From Lysinibacillus piscis (GTDB lineage Bacteria > Bacillota > Bacilli > Bacillales_A > Planococcaceae), in NCBI RefSeq assembly GCF_026012395.1, contig NZ_BRZA01000002.1:372001-436000 (forward strand): 64,000 nucleotides of DNA, written 5' to 3'. A model generated the notes under the pieces. The model saw only the letters and a list, made by a program, of their open reading frames with translations. It did no database searches and was not told where the DNA came from. The position numbers and the translations under genes are program-made. The first letter of the stretch is position 1, and the number at the start of each line of letters is the position of its first letter. This document shows, one piece after another, positions 1 through 8,153 of this stretch.

Positions 1-477
1 AATCACACAACATTTGAAATTATGTCTACGGCTTCAGGTTTTGGTGCTATTACAACGCTTTGTGGTGGTGGTCGTTACAATGGGCTTGTACAGGAAATTG
101 GTGGTCCAGATGTACCAGGGATTGGCTTTGCACTAAGCATTGAACGCTTGTTATTAGCAGTAGAGGCGGAAGGTGTGATGCTTGATACAGCATCAGGGCT
201 TGATGTCTATATCATTGCGATGGACGATGAGGCGAAATTGAAAGCGGTGGAACTAACAAGTACATTCCGTGCAAAAGGCATTGCAACAGAGATGGATTAC
301 CTTGCACGTAAAATGAAGGCACAAATGAAATCAGCAGACCGTTTAGGTGCTAAATATACCATTGTTTTAGGTGAAACAGAGTTAGCAGAACAAGCAGCAA
401 CAATAAAAGAAATGGTGACAGGAGAACAGCAAAAAGTAGCCTTTTCTGAGCTGGTCAATTATTTACTGAAGCGATAA
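1..477 (+). CDS. hisS: Histidyl-tRNA synthetase, C-terminal part (5' end outside window)
   Basis: The reading frame is open from base 1, so this is the end of a gene that began upstream. It attaches histidine to tRNA-His in the cytoplasm. Visible are the class II motif CGGGRYNGL and the motif-3 region GIGFALSIERL, followed by about 95 residues of alpha/beta anticodon-binding domain. Gene order hisS-aspS, with 34 bases between them, is standard in Bacillaceae. The internal ATG at 22 is not a start, because conserved residues lie upstream of it. Confidence 0.95.
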   Translation, partial: NHTTFEIMSTASGFGAITTLCGGGRYNGLVQEIGGPDVPGIGFALSIERLLLAVEAEGVMLDTASGLDVYIIAMDDEAKLKAVELTSTFRAKGIATEMDYLARKMKAQMKSADRLGAKYTIVLGETELAEQAATIKEMVTGEQQKVAFSELVNYLLKR

Positions 478-511
478 TTAAAATACGAATGGAATTTTGG
501 AGGAAAACGAT

Positions 512-2281
512 ATGGCAACAAGAACACATGCTAGTAACGAATTATCAGAAGCGTTACAAGGCGAAAAGGTTGTATTAAAAGGTTGGGTACAACGTCGTCG
601 TGACTTAGGTGGTTTAATATTTATTGATTTACGTGACCGCACAGGCATTACACAAGTTGTGTTTAGCCCAGATATGGCAGAGGCACATGCTTTAGCTGAT
701 AAAGTGCGCAGTGAATATGTGATTGAAGTAGAAGGTACAATTGTACTGCGAGCAGCAGAGCAGATTAATCCAAATATGTCGAATGGGAAAATTGAAGTAG
801 CAGCGACAAGTTTAGTCGTAATTAATACAGCGAAAACAACACCATTCCAAATTGAAGATCGTACAGATGTTTCGGAAGATTTACGTTTAAAATACCGTTA
901 TTTAGACCTTCGTCGCCCTGTCATGTTTGATACATTTAAAATGCGTTCAGATGTCACACGTACAATTCGTAATTTTTTACAAAATGAAGGCTTTTTAGAG
1001 GTGGAAACACCAATTTTAACGAAATCTACACCAGAAGGAGCACGTGACTATTTAGTACCATCTCGTGTCCATGAAGGGGAATTTTATGCTTTACCACAAT
1101 CACCACAGCTTTTTAAACAATTGTTGATGGTGGCAGGCTTTGAAAAGTATTTCCAAATTGCCCGTTGTTTCCGTGATGAGGATTTACGTGCAGACCGTCA
1201 GCCCGAATTTACGCAAGTGGATATCGAAACAAGCTTTTTAACACAAGAAGAAGTGTTAGAGATGAATGAACGTTTAATCCAAGCGGTGATGAAAGATGTA
1301 AAAGGTATGGACATTCCTGCACCATTCCAACGTATGAAATACCAAGAAGCAATGGATCGCTATGGCTCTGATAAGCCTGATGTTCGCTTTGGCTTAGAAT
1401 TAGTCGCATTGAATGATATTTTTGATGGCTGTGGCTTCAAAGTATTTGCGGATACAGTAGCACAAGGCAAGCAAGTAAAAGGTATTAATGTGAAAGGGGC
1501 AGCTGATCGATATTCTCGTAAAGATATGGACGAATTGACGAAATTCGTGAATATTTATGGAGCAAAAGGTTTAGCTTGGCTAAAAATTACAGAGGAAGGC
1601 TTAAATGGACCAATCGCTAAATTCTTTGATGAGGCATTGGCTACAGCATTAATCGAGCGTATGGGCGCTGAAGTAGGCGATATTTTAGTGTTTGTAGCAG
1701 ATAAAGCTTCTGTTGTAGCGGCTGCTCTTGGTGCATTACGTACAAAATTAGCTCAAGACTTAGAATTGATTGATGCTTCTCAATTTGCTTTCTTATGGAT
1801 TACAGATTGGCCGTTGTTTGAGTACTCAGAGGAAGATAATCGTTACTATGCGGCACACCATCCATTCACACGTCCTTTTGATGAAGATATCCCGTTGATG
1901 GACACAGACCCTTCAGCAGTACGTGCACAAGCCTATGATATCGTGTTAAATGGCTATGAGCTTGGTGGAGGATCATTGCGTATTTATGAACGTGACCTAC
2001 AAGAAAAAATGTTCAAGTTACTTGGCTTTACAGAAGAAGAGGCGCGCGAACAATTTGGCTTCCTATTAGAAGCATTTGAATATGGTGTACCACCACATGC
2101 TGGATTAGCATTTGGTCTTGACCGTTTTGTGATGTTATTAGCAGGTCGCACAAATCTTCGTGATACGATTGCCTTCCCAAAAACAGCAAGTGCAAGCTGT
2201 CTACTGACAGATGCGCCAAGTGCTGTATCACCAGAGCAGTTAAGTGAATTAAATTTAGCAATTACACCATTTAAAAGATAA
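512..2281 (+). CDS. aspS: Aspartyl-tRNA synthetase
   Basis: This 589-residue class II synthetase charges tRNA-Asp. It shows the N-terminal OB-fold anticodon domain (about 1-110), motif 2 [18 protein letters not shown], the bacterial GAD insertion in the middle, and motif 3 [13 protein letters not shown] near the end. The length is normal for bacterial AspRS. The ATG at 512 is chosen because TTGGAGG at 497-503 is a good ribosome site; the in-frame TTG at 497 lies inside that site. It follows hisS closely and is probably co-transcribed with it. Confidence 0.97.
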   Translation: MATRTHASNELSEALQGEKVVLKGWVQRRRDLGGLIFIDLRDRTGITQVVFSPDMAEAHALADKVRSEYVIEVEGTIVLRAAEQINPNMSNGKIEVAATSLVVINTAKTTPFQIEDRTDVSEDLRLKYRYLDLRRPVMFDTFKMRSDVTRTIRNFLQNEGFLEVETPILTKSTPEGARDYLVPSRVHEGEFYALPQSPQLFKQLLMVAGFEKYFQIARCFRDEDLRADRQPEFTQVDIETSFLTQEEVLEMNERLIQAVMKDVKGMDIPAPFQRMKYQEAMDRYGSDKPDVRFGLELVALNDIFDGCGFKVFADTVAQGKQVKGINVKGAADRYSRKDMDELTKFVNIYGAKGLAWLKITEEGLNGPIAKFFDEALATALIERMGAEVGDILVFVADKASVVAAALGALRTKLAQDLELIDASQFAFLWITDWPLFEYSEEDNRYYAAHHPFTRPFDEDIPLMDTDPSAVRAQAYDIVLNGYELGGGSLRIYERDLQEKMFKLLGFTEEEAREQFGFLLEAFEYGVPPHAGLAFGLDRFVMLLAGRTNLRDTIAFPKTASASCLLTDAPSAVSPEQLSELNLAITPFKR

Positions 2282-2291
2282 TCTGTGTAGT

Positions 2292-2350
2292 ATAAAGTGA
2301 ACCTTCAATTAGTGGGGCTTTTCCTCTTCTCCCACTTAAACAGTTCATTT
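2292..2350. repeat. Dispersed repeat forming a nested hairpin
   Basis: An 18-base string (2292-2309, ataaagtgaaccttcaat) recurs exactly at 29597-29614, and its core agtgaaccttc recurs inverted at 32709-32719. Here it starts a nested inverted repeat. The outer arms AAAGTGAAC (2294-2302) and GTTCATTT (2343-2350) enclose AGTGGG (2311-2316) and CCCACT (2331-2336). A CCCC/GGGG pair follows at about 2354-2373. It sits directly after aspS and has no coding content. It may be a short non-autonomous element or a repetitive palindrome; its family is unknown to me. Confidence 0.5.
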
Positions 2351-2410
2351 CCGCCCCCTATTTTGAAGTGGGGTCATACAGTCTGTTAGTGTGGGATAAA
2401 ATATGAATGG

Positions 2411-2456
2411 AGCCTAGTTTTTTAACAAAAATTGTTGAAAAGCTAGGCATTTTTTG
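2411..2456 (+). terminator. Intrinsic terminator downstream of aspS
   Basis: GCCTAG (2412-2417) pairs with CTAGGC (2443-2448). The inner part also pairs (TTTTTTAACAA with TTGTTGAAAA), giving a long stem with a tiny loop, followed by a T-run at 2450-2455. It separates the hisS-aspS unit from the 6S RNA gene. Confidence 0.8.
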
Positions 2457-2484
2457 TGTTTTTCGTCATTCACGGAAAAATAAT

Positions 2485-2513
2485 TTGAATTATCAGAAAT
2501 ATGATGGTAAGAT
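2485..2513 (+). promoter_or_regulatory. Sigma-A promoter of the 6S RNA gene
   Basis: TTGAAT (2485-2490) and TAAGAT (2508-2513) are separated by exactly 17 bases. The expected start point, about 2520-2523, coincides with the 5' end of the 6S closing stem. Confidence 0.7.
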
Positions 2514-2522
2514 AACGGTAAT

Positions 2523-2724
2523 ACGAATCCTGATGTGTTTCGTCTAACTGCTAACTATACTTAACAGTTTTGACCGAACACTAATGAAATGGGAGTCTTT
2601 ATTTTATTATCGCAAACATGCCCCCTTTGGAGCGGGACGTTTAATATAATGAATGAGACACCCACCTGCAAATTGCGGGTTCAAAACAACTATTTCTTGG
2701 CATTACGGCACAATCGGGATTCGT
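2523..2724 (+). ncRNA. ssrS: 6S RNA (global regulator of RNA polymerase)
   Basis: The ends pair as the closing stem: CGAATCCTGATGTG at 2524-2537 against CACAATCGGGATTCG at 2709-2723, with minor bulges. The 5' segment tCCTGATGTGTT resembles the start of B. subtilis 6S-1 RNA (bsrA), as I recall it. The length of about 200 nt fits, and so does the position downstream of aspS and upstream of tcdA, which is where bsrA lies in B. subtilis. A promoter at 2485 and a terminator at 2742 frame it. 6S RNA mimics an open promoter and binds the housekeeping holoenzyme in stationary phase. A 65-codon ORF over this region is not a gene. Confidence 0.85.
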
Positions 2725-2741
2725 CCATACATAGTAAACAA

Positions 2742-2775
2742 GAGAAGCTCTTCAAGGAGAGGCTTCTTTTTTTAT
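2742..2775 (+). terminator. Terminator of the 6S RNA gene
   Basis: AGAAGC (2743-2748) pairs with GCTTCT (2762-2767), with additional CTCTT/GAGAG pairing inside the stem. A run of seven T follows. Confidence 0.75.
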
Positions 2776-2819
2776 GGCAAAATTGAAAGAAATGCTTTTT
2801 ATTTTACCTCAAACAGCAT

Positions 2820-2849
2820 ATAATCGGTATAGACAACTATACCGATTAT
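2820..2849. promoter_or_regulatory. Perfect palindromic operator for the adjacent GntR regulator
   Basis: The 13-base arms ATAATCGGTATAG (2820-2832) and CTATACCGATTAT (2837-2849) are exact reverse complements around ACAA. The left arm contains TATAAT (2819-2824), a possible -10 box, so a bound repressor would block the promoter of its own gene. The GGTATAGAC core matches the operators at 5900-6017 and resembles the dre sites of NagR/DasR-type (HutC subfamily) GntR proteins. Confidence 0.75.
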
Positions 2850-2860
2850 CATCTTCTGAA

Positions 2861-2875
2861 ATGAAAGCGTTCACA
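2861..2875 (+). promoter_or_regulatory. cre site (CcpA catabolite repression)
   Basis: ATGAAAGCGTTCACA matches the Bacillus cre consensus WTGNAANCGNWNNCW at every defined position. It lies just downstream of the operator and upstream of the gntR start, a usual location for roadblock repression by CcpA. Confidence 0.7.
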
Positions 2876-2949
2876 CCATAAAGCAAAAATGAACGGTTCC
2901 TTGTAGGGTAACTGATGATAGTAGTAGAACATGAGGATGGTGAATAGCT

Positions 2950-3672
2950 GTGTTAGATAAAAACTCTCATATACCAATCTATATACAAATCGAAGAAATT
3001 ATTAAACAGCGTATTTATTTAAATGAATATAAAATTGGTGAAACGATTCCTTCTGAGCGAGAACTTTCAATACAATTTGATGTGAGTCGTATGACTGTAC
3101 GTCAATCCATCACGAACTTAGTGAATACAGGTCTACTTTATCGTGAAAAAGGTAGAGGGACCTATGTAGCAAATCCTAAGCTGGAGCAACCATTACAAGG
3201 ATTGACGAGTTTTACAGAAGATATGCGAGCAAGAGGTATGGAGCCAAGCAGCAAAGTATTACGCTTTGAAAAAATTGTCCCACCGATGGATATCGCCAAT
3301 GATTTATTGCTAGAGCATGGAGAAGAAGTATTTTTTGTTGTGCGAATTCGTAGTGCTGATTCAAAACCAATGGCTATTGAAAGAACGTATATTCCTGTGA
3401 AAATTTATCCTGACTTGGATGAAAAGAAAATCACAGGCTCACTTTATGCGTTAATTGAAACACATTTCCAACGAAAAATTGGTAATGCGATTCAACAAAT
3501 GGAGGCTGCTATTGTCACAAAAGAAGATAGTAAACTTCTACAAATTAATCATACAGCACCTGTGTTAATTATTAAGCGTACCAGTTATTTAGCAGATGGT
3601 GTGCCATTTGAGCTTGTGCGCAGTACGTATCGAGCAGACCGCTATAAATTTATTAGTGAAATTCAAAGGTGA
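2950..3672 (+). CDS. GntR-family (HutC/UTRA) transcription regulator, NagR-like
   Basis: A 240-residue DNA-binding regulator. Residues 10-75 form the winged helix of the GntR family (IPSERELSIQFDVSRMTVR, then REKGRGTYV). The remainder is a UTRA ligand-binding domain, which in relatives binds phosphorylated sugars such as GlcNAc-6P. It starts at GTG 2950 after GAGGATGGTGA. It heads the amino-sugar island, with the SIS gene 4 bases downstream. A perfect palindrome at its promoter and variants of the same site before the PTS genes suggest it controls both units. The specific effector is inferred from the neighbours only. Confidence 0.85.
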   Translation: MLDKNSHIPIYIQIEEIIKQRIYLNEYKIGETIPSERELSIQFDVSRMTVRQSITNLVNTGLLYREKGRGTYVANPKLEQPLQGLTSFTEDMRARGMEPSSKVLRFEKIVPPMDIANDLLLEHGEEVFFVVRIRSADSKPMAIERTYIPVKIYPDLDEKKITGSLYALIETHFQRKIGNAIQQMEAAIVTKEDSKLLQINHTAPVLIIKRTSYLADGVPFELVRSTYRADRYKFISEIQR

Positions 3673-3676
3673 TTAG

Positions 3677-4396
3677 ATGGATGCATATTTTAAAGAAATT
3701 CAACATTTATTACGAATGGTAGAAGAAGCCGAGGAGACATATTTAGCAGAAGTGGCAATCATCATTGGACAGAAGCTACAGCTTGGTGGCATTATTCACT
3801 TGTTTGGTTGTGGGCATTCACAGCTTTTAGCGCAAGATGCATTTTATCGGGCTGGTGGATTAGTGCCAATTCACCCGATTATTATTGAACCACTCACAAT
3901 ACAAGCGGGTGCAGTGATAGCATCTAACAATGAAAAAGATGCGACTCTTTTGGCACGTTATAAGGAACAATTTGATTTTCAACAGGAGGATGTTTTTATC
4001 GTTATTTCCACTTCAGGTAGAAATAATGCGCCAATAGATGCGGCTCTTTTTGCAAAAGAAGCAGGTGTATTGGTCCTATCGCTTCAGTCACTTGCCTATC
4101 ATCAACAACCAAGTTATCATGCAAGTGGAAAACGTTTAGAGGACATTGTTGATATTGTATTGGATACACATGTACCAGTAGGAGACGGTATATTAAGCCA
4201 CAATCATCTCCAATATGGTCCTTCTTCAACCGTTATTGGTGCAACAATATTGAATGTTTTATTTAGTAAAGTGCTTTCGTACATGGCTAGCGAAGGGGAA
4301 GAACTGCCTATTTTTGAAAGTAATAATGTGCAAGGAGATTCAGCTCATAATGAACGAATGATGGCTAACTATCAGCATCGTATTAAATTTAAGTGA
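3677..4396 (+). CDS. SIS-domain sugar-phosphate isomerase-like protein (UPF0309 type)
   Basis: A 239-residue protein with a sugar-isomerase (SIS) fold. Visible are a first phosphosugar-binding segment (IIHLFGCGHSQLLAQDAFYRAGG, split around residue 45) and a serine-rich loop VISTSGRNNAPIDAALFAK. It resembles the UPF0309 group, often found beside GntR regulators and amino-sugar genes. By family it binds a phosphorylated amino sugar; the reaction is not established. Here it could do the job that MurQ etherase or an isomerase does in other muropeptide operons. It sits 4 bases after gntR and 16 bases before the HPr start. Confidence 0.75.
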   Translation: MDAYFKEIQHLLRMVEEAEETYLAEVAIIIGQKLQLGGIIHLFGCGHSQLLAQDAFYRAGGLVPIHPIIIEPLTIQAGAVIASNNEKDATLLARYKEQFDFQQEDVFIVISTSGRNNAPIDAALFAKEAGVLVLSLQSLAYHQQPSYHASGKRLEDIVDIVLDTHVPVGDGILSHNHLQYGPSSTVIGATILNVLFSKVLSYMASEGEELPIFESNNVQGDSAHNERMMANYQHRIKFK

Positions 4397-4412
4397 AATG
4401 GGAGGGGTATGG

Positions 4413-4688
4413 TTGAAGAAAACCTATAGAATCACAGATTCAGCAGGGGTACATGCAAAATTAGCTGTATTGCTTGTAGTCGCTGCAACGCCATTTGAAT
4501 GTGAGGCAAGTTTAATTTATCATGGTAAATCCGTCAATTTGAAATCCATTAAAGGGGTTTTAGGACAAAATATTATACATGGTGACACGATTGAAATTGC
4601 TGCTGTAGGACCAGAAGTAGAACGATTTTTTCAAACTATTACAGAATTAATGGCTTCCAAAAAAATTGGCATAGAATGTGAAGCTTGA
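4413..4688 (+). CDS. Divergent HPr-family phosphocarrier
   Basis: A 91-residue HPr-like protein, which would pass phosphate from enzyme I to PTS IIA domains. The site around the phosphorylated histidine reads AGVHAKLAVLLV: His14 is kept, but the usual Arg-Pro after it is Lys-Leu. The regulatory serine equivalent to Ser46 is present (NLKSIKGVL). The TTG at 4413 follows GGGAGGGG (4400-4407); the upstream in-frame ATG at 4398 overlaps that ribosome site. It is probably a dedicated carrier for the PTS encoded 1.4 kb downstream rather than the housekeeping ptsH, which normally sits beside ptsI. Confidence 0.8.
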   Translation: MKKTYRITDSAGVHAKLAVLLVVAATPFECEASLIYHGKSVNLKSIKGVLGQNIIHGDTIEIAAVGPEVERFFQTITELMASKKIGIECEA

Positions 4689-4703
4689 AGAGGTGACTGA
4701 TAC

Positions 4704-5879
4704 ATGGAAATAAAATTAGTAGAAGAAAAAGATTATCAACAAATTCATCAGCTCCGTGATTATTGTTTTCCCAATAAATATACGGACGCTCGTCGAAAAG
4801 ATTTTCATCACTGGGTTGAGCATAGTACAACATTAGGGGCATATGATGGTAATAAGGTAGTAGGGCAAGTATTGGTGTTGCCTTTAAATATGACCATTCA
4901 TGGTGAGAACTATGAAATGGGAGGCATTGGCTTTGTTGCATCCTATCCAGAATATCGTCAACAGGGTATTGTGAAAAAGCTGATGATGGAATCGTTAAGG
5001 CAAATGCGTCAAAATGGGCAAACAGTTTCTGTATTAGCCCCATTTTCCGTTTCTTTTTATCGTTATTTTGGGTGGGAATTATTTTTTGACAAATTACATT
5101 ATTCCATTCCGCAAACATTGTTTCCTATATTAGGTAAAAAAATAGATGTTATGAAGCGCATGAGTTTTGAATGGGTGGATCCTGATTTGTTTCAAGCGAT
5201 TAAAGAATTCCATAATGAGCAGGCATTGCGCACGAATGGTGGCATGCTGCGGGATGATGTCTGGTGGAATCGCTTAGAGAGCAGAGCGCCTGATAGCCAT
5301 TTAGCTGCTTATTTTAAAGACGACCAAATAGCTGGCTATATTCGTTATGCCATTCAAGGGACAACGTTTGTTGTTCATGATTTCGTTGTGAAGGATATGG
5401 AGGCAGAGCAGGCTATTTGGCGCTACGTCACATCCCATGCAGCAAGTGTCACAACAATTCAAGGTGTGACAGCTAATCACCAGCATTTCGGCTTTTATTT
5501 CCAAGAGCCACAATTTAAACGAGAAATTGTGCAAGATATTATGGTGCGTATTGTAGATGTATTAGCATTTATGAAACGTTATCAATGGGAATCGGTTGAA
5601 AAACCATTATATGTACGTATTGAAGATCGTTTTTGTGAATGGAATGAACAGCTATATCAAATTAATGGCAATGGTGATGTGCAAATAATGGAAGAGAACA
5701 CAGTAGCCCCAGCATCTATCATCACATTACCAATCCATCTTTTTTCAGCTATGATGGTTGGTCATTTGTCGATAAAAGAGGCTGTGATGTTTGCTGGACA
5801 ACAGTATGATAAGGAAATAATTGATAGATGGCAACAAGCATTACCAGCTAATAAGCCTGTATTTTATGAATATTTTTAA
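4704..5879 (+). CDS. Eis-like GNAT N-acetyltransferase
   Basis: A 391-residue protein with the Eis architecture: an N-terminal GNAT domain (acetyl-CoA motif PEYRQQGIVKKLM near residue 85), a second GNAT-like fold, and a C-terminal sterol-carrier-like domain ending in a free carboxylate (FYEYF). Family members acetylate amines, including aminoglycosides. It starts at ATG 4704 after AGAGGTGA, 15 bases behind the HPr gene, so it belongs to the gntR unit. In this context it might acetylate an amino sugar, but the substrate cannot be read from the sequence. An AT-only stretch follows the stop. Confidence 0.8.
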   Translation: MEIKLVEEKDYQQIHQLRDYCFPNKYTDARRKDFHHWVEHSTTLGAYDGNKVVGQVLVLPLNMTIHGENYEMGGIGFVASYPEYRQQGIVKKLMMESLRQMRQNGQTVSVLAPFSVSFYRYFGWELFFDKLHYSIPQTLFPILGKKIDVMKRMSFEWVDPDLFQAIKEFHNEQALRTNGGMLRDDVWWNRLESRAPDSHLAAYFKDDQIAGYIRYAIQGTTFVVHDFVVKDMEAEQAIWRYVTSHAASVTTIQGVTANHQHFGFYFQEPQFKREIVQDIMVRIVDVLAFMKRYQWESVEKPLYVRIEDRFCEWNEQLYQINGNGDVQIMEENTVAPASIITLPIHLFSAMMVGHLSIKEAVMFAGQQYDKEIIDRWQQALPANKPVFYEYF

Positions 5880-5899
5880 AAATTTTTAAATTTTTTTTG

Positions 5900-5956
5900 T
5901 GGACTATACCAGTTGGTGATAATACCTTGATTTATATGAATAATTGGTATAGTCCA
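5900..5956. promoter_or_regulatory. Paired GntR operators upstream of PTS genes
   Basis: TGGACTATACCA (5900-5911) and TGGTATAGTCCA (5945-5956) are exact reverse complements, 33 bases apart. Each carries the GGTATAG core of the operator at 2820-2849. The spacing would suit looping or cooperative binding across the leader region. Confidence 0.65.
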
Positions 5957-6005
5957 GTTTTGTTAAGCGCTAGTAAAGACAAGAAAATCTAGAAAAAAGG
6001 TATTG

Positions 6006-6017
6006 TGGTATAGACCA
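6006..6017. promoter_or_regulatory. Third GntR operator, overlapping a candidate promoter
   Basis: TGGTATAGACCA is nearly palindromic (reverse complement TGGTCTATACCA) and matches the NagR/DasR-type dre core. A candidate promoter TTGTGG (6003-6008) with 17 bases to TATTCT (6026-6031) lies across it, so binding would block polymerase. Confidence 0.6.
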
Positions 6018-6037
6018 ATAGGTGATATTCTCATACC

Positions 6038-6052
6038 AAGAAAGCGATTACA
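6038..6052 (+). promoter_or_regulatory. cre site upstream of PTS operon
   Basis: AAGAAAGCGATTACA matches the CcpA consensus WTGNAANCGNWNNCW except for A in place of T at position 2. It lies between the operator and the IIB start. Confidence 0.55.
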
Positions 6053-6083
6053 CATGAAAGTCAAACATTAAGGAGTGTATGTT

Positions 6084-6395
6084 ATGAAAAATATTATGTT
6101 AGTATGTGCTGCTGGAATGAGTACAAGTTTATTAGTTTCAAAAATGCAAAAGGCTGCACAAGAACAAAATTTAGAGGCAGATATTTATGCCATTGCAGAA
6201 AGTGAAGTTGAAAAAGTATTAGGTGCTAAATCAGTGGATGTTATGTTACTTGGTCCACAAGTGCGCTACTTAAAAGGCTCATTTGAGACGAAATACAAAG
6301 ATAAAAATATTCCAATTGATGTAATCAATATGTCAGATTACGGCATGATGAATGGTGAAAATGTTTTGAAGCAAGCATTAAATTTAATCGGGTAA
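6084..6395 (+). CDS. PTS lactose/cellobiose-family IIB component
   Basis: A 103-residue cytoplasmic phosphotransfer protein. The start MKNIMLVCAAGMSTSLLVSKM contains the phosphorylated cysteine (Cys8) in the P-loop-like motif typical of CelA/ChbB. It takes phosphate from IIA and passes it to the sugar carried by IIC. ATG 6084 follows AAGGAG (6070-6075); the in-frame GTG at 6075 lies in that ribosome site. First gene of the PTS unit, behind three operators and a cre site. Confidence 0.92.
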   Translation: MKNIMLVCAAGMSTSLLVSKMQKAAQEQNLEADIYAIAESEVEKVLGAKSVDVMLLGPQVRYLKGSFETKYKDKNIPIDVINMSDYGMMNGENVLKQALNLIG

Positions 6396-6407
6396 GGAGC
6401 AATGATA

Positions 6408-6728
6408 ATGGAAGAGCAAGCTTTAATAGAATCCATTATGGGGTTAATTATACATAGTGGGAATACGAAAAGTGAGTGTATGGAAGCAATACAATTAGCA
6501 AAGACGGGACAAATTGATGCGGCAAAGGAAAAAATCAAACTTGCCAATGAAGCGTTGATTGAGGCGCATCATTCACAAACGAATTTGCTTACACAGGAAG
6601 CAAGAGGGGAAAAAGTAGAAGTTTCTATGTTACTCATTCATGCGCAAGATCATTTAATGAATGCTATTACATTTAAAGATTTAGCACAAGAAGTGATTGA
6701 GCTATATGGACAAATCAAAGGGGAATAA
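6408..6728 (+). CDS. PTS lactose/cellobiose-family IIA component
   Basis: A 106-residue helical-bundle protein of the LacF/CelC type. It accepts phosphate from HPr on the histidine in LLIHAQDHLM (His78 counted from ATG 6408, the position known for this family). The start could also be ATG 6402, but 6408 is better spaced from AAGGAG. It lies 12 bases after IIB. Confidence 0.92.
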   Translation: MEEQALIESIMGLIIHSGNTKSECMEAIQLAKTGQIDAAKEKIKLANEALIEAHHSQTNLLTQEARGEKVEVSMLLIHAQDHLMNAITFKDLAQEVIELYGQIKGE

Positions 6729-6778
6729 CATCAAAATTTGATGTCATTATAAACTAATAAAACAAGGGAGTGTATGGA

Positions 6779-8053
6779 ATGTTTCGTTTTTTAGAAGAAA
6801 AATTTGTACCAGTTGCCGCTAGAGTCGGGAACCAACGCCATTTAGTTGCAATTCGTGATGGCTTTATCTCTATTATGCCATTAACGATTGTAGGGTCACT
6901 AGCTGTTTTAGTGAACAACTTGCCAATTGATTTATATCAAAATGCTATGAATGCTATGTTTAGTGATGGCACGTGGAAGCAATGGGGCGGTAACGTTTGG
7001 GGTGCTACATTCGGTATTATCTCGCTATTATTATCTTTTGTAATTGCTTATCAACTAACAAAAAGCTATGGTAAAGACGCATTAGCTGGTGGGACAATTG
7101 GTCTTGCAGGCTATATGACATTCGGTACGTTTGGTGAAGGTGGTTTAACAGGTTTAACGACGGGAACAGGCGGTATTTTCTTAGCTATTATACTAGGGCT
7201 TATTTCAGCAGAGTTGTTCTCACGTTTAGCTGGAAACCCTAGATTACTAATCAAAATGCCAGCAGGTGTACCATCAGCTGTATCAAAATCGTTTGCAGCT
7301 TTATTACCAGCTATTATTACGATCGGTATTTTAGCATTAATTCGTACAGTTATTTCAGTAGGCTTTGAAATGCCAGATATTATTTCATCATTCTACTCAG
7401 CAGTTCAAGAGCCATTCATGGGCTTAACAAACACATGGACAGCAGGACTTCTTTTAGCATTTATTCCAGCATTTTTATGGACATTCGGTATTCATGGTGC
7501 AAACATCATCGATCCATTCATGCAAACAATTAACTTAGATGCGATTGCGAAAAACATGGAAGCAATCGATGCAGGTCAAGTAGCACCATATATCATTAAC
7601 AAACCATTCTTTGATGCATTCGTTAACATGGGTGGTTCAGGTACAACAATTGCTTTAGTCATTGCGATCTTTATTGTAGCGAGAAAGAATAAACAGTACA
7701 GTACAGTCGGCAAATTATCTGCTGCACCAGGTTTATTCAATATCAATGAGCCGTTACTATTCGGTTTACCAATTGTATTAAACCCAATTTTATTTGTGCC
7801 ATTTATTTTAACGCCAATGGTGAACGTATCGATTGCTTACTTTGCAACAAAATGGGGATGGGTACCAGCAGCGACAGTGGCAGCACCATGGACAACACCA
7901 CCAATTATTAATGGTTGGTTAGTAACACAATCATGGACAGGTGCGGCATTAAGTGTTGTGTTAATTGTTGTATCGATTCTCATTTACACACCATTCTTAC
8001 TTGCAGCAAACCGCGCAGCTGCGAAACAAGCAGAAGAACAAGCAACAAAATAA
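6779..8053 (+). CDS. PTS lactose/cellobiose-family IIC permease
   Basis: A 424-residue integral membrane permease of the CelB type. It opens with the family signature FRFLEEKFVPVAARVG, then NQRHLVAIRDGFI. About ten hydrophobic segments follow, with the conserved PGLFNINEPLLFGLP region near residue 320. It imports a disaccharide and presents it for phosphorylation by IIB. The family covers cellobiose, chitobiose and lactose; the neighbouring MupG and kinase genes point to an amino-sugar disaccharide. ATG 6779 follows AAGGGAGTG; the in-frame GTG at 6770 lies in the ribosome site. Confidence 0.92.
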   Translation: MFRFLEEKFVPVAARVGNQRHLVAIRDGFISIMPLTIVGSLAVLVNNLPIDLYQNAMNAMFSDGTWKQWGGNVWGATFGIISLLLSFVIAYQLTKSYGKDALAGGTIGLAGYMTFGTFGEGGLTGLTTGTGGIFLAIILGLISAELFSRLAGNPRLLIKMPAGVPSAVSKSFAALLPAIITIGILALIRTVISVGFEMPDIISSFYSAVQEPFMGLTNTWTAGLLLAFIPAFLWTFGIHGANIIDPFMQTINLDAIAKNMEAIDAGQVAPYIINKPFFDAFVNMGGSGTTIALVIAIFIVARKNKQYSTVGKLSAAPGLFNINEPLLFGLPIVLNPILFVPFILTPMVNVSIAYFATKWGWVPAATVAAPWTTPPIINGWLVTQSWTGAALSVVLIVVSILIYTPFLLAANRAAAKQAEEQATK

Positions 8054-8063
8054 TTGATTACTT

Positions 8064-8096
8064 ATTCAGTGAAGGGTCTAGCATCCTTCACTGAAT
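8064..8096 (+). other. Intercistronic hairpin between IIC and mupG
   Basis: ATTCAGTGAAGG and CCTTCACTGAAT form a perfect 12-base-pair stem with a 9-base loop, but no T-run follows. It is more likely an mRNA processing or stabilising structure, setting different levels for the PTS and enzyme genes, than a full terminator. Confidence 0.55.
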
Positions 8097-8153
8097 CTAT
8101 AAATAGCTTGATTATTTAATTAGGCAATTATTTAGCATATGGAGGTATTAAAA

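Noticed and set aside
2589-2786. 65-codon frame on the plus strand
   Set aside because: It overlaps the 6S RNA and its terminator, has no ribosome site, and its sequence is explained by the ncRNA.
4639-5118. 159-codon antisense frame
   Set aside because: It lies opposite the HPr and acetyltransferase genes, which show clear protein motifs; there is no ribosome site.
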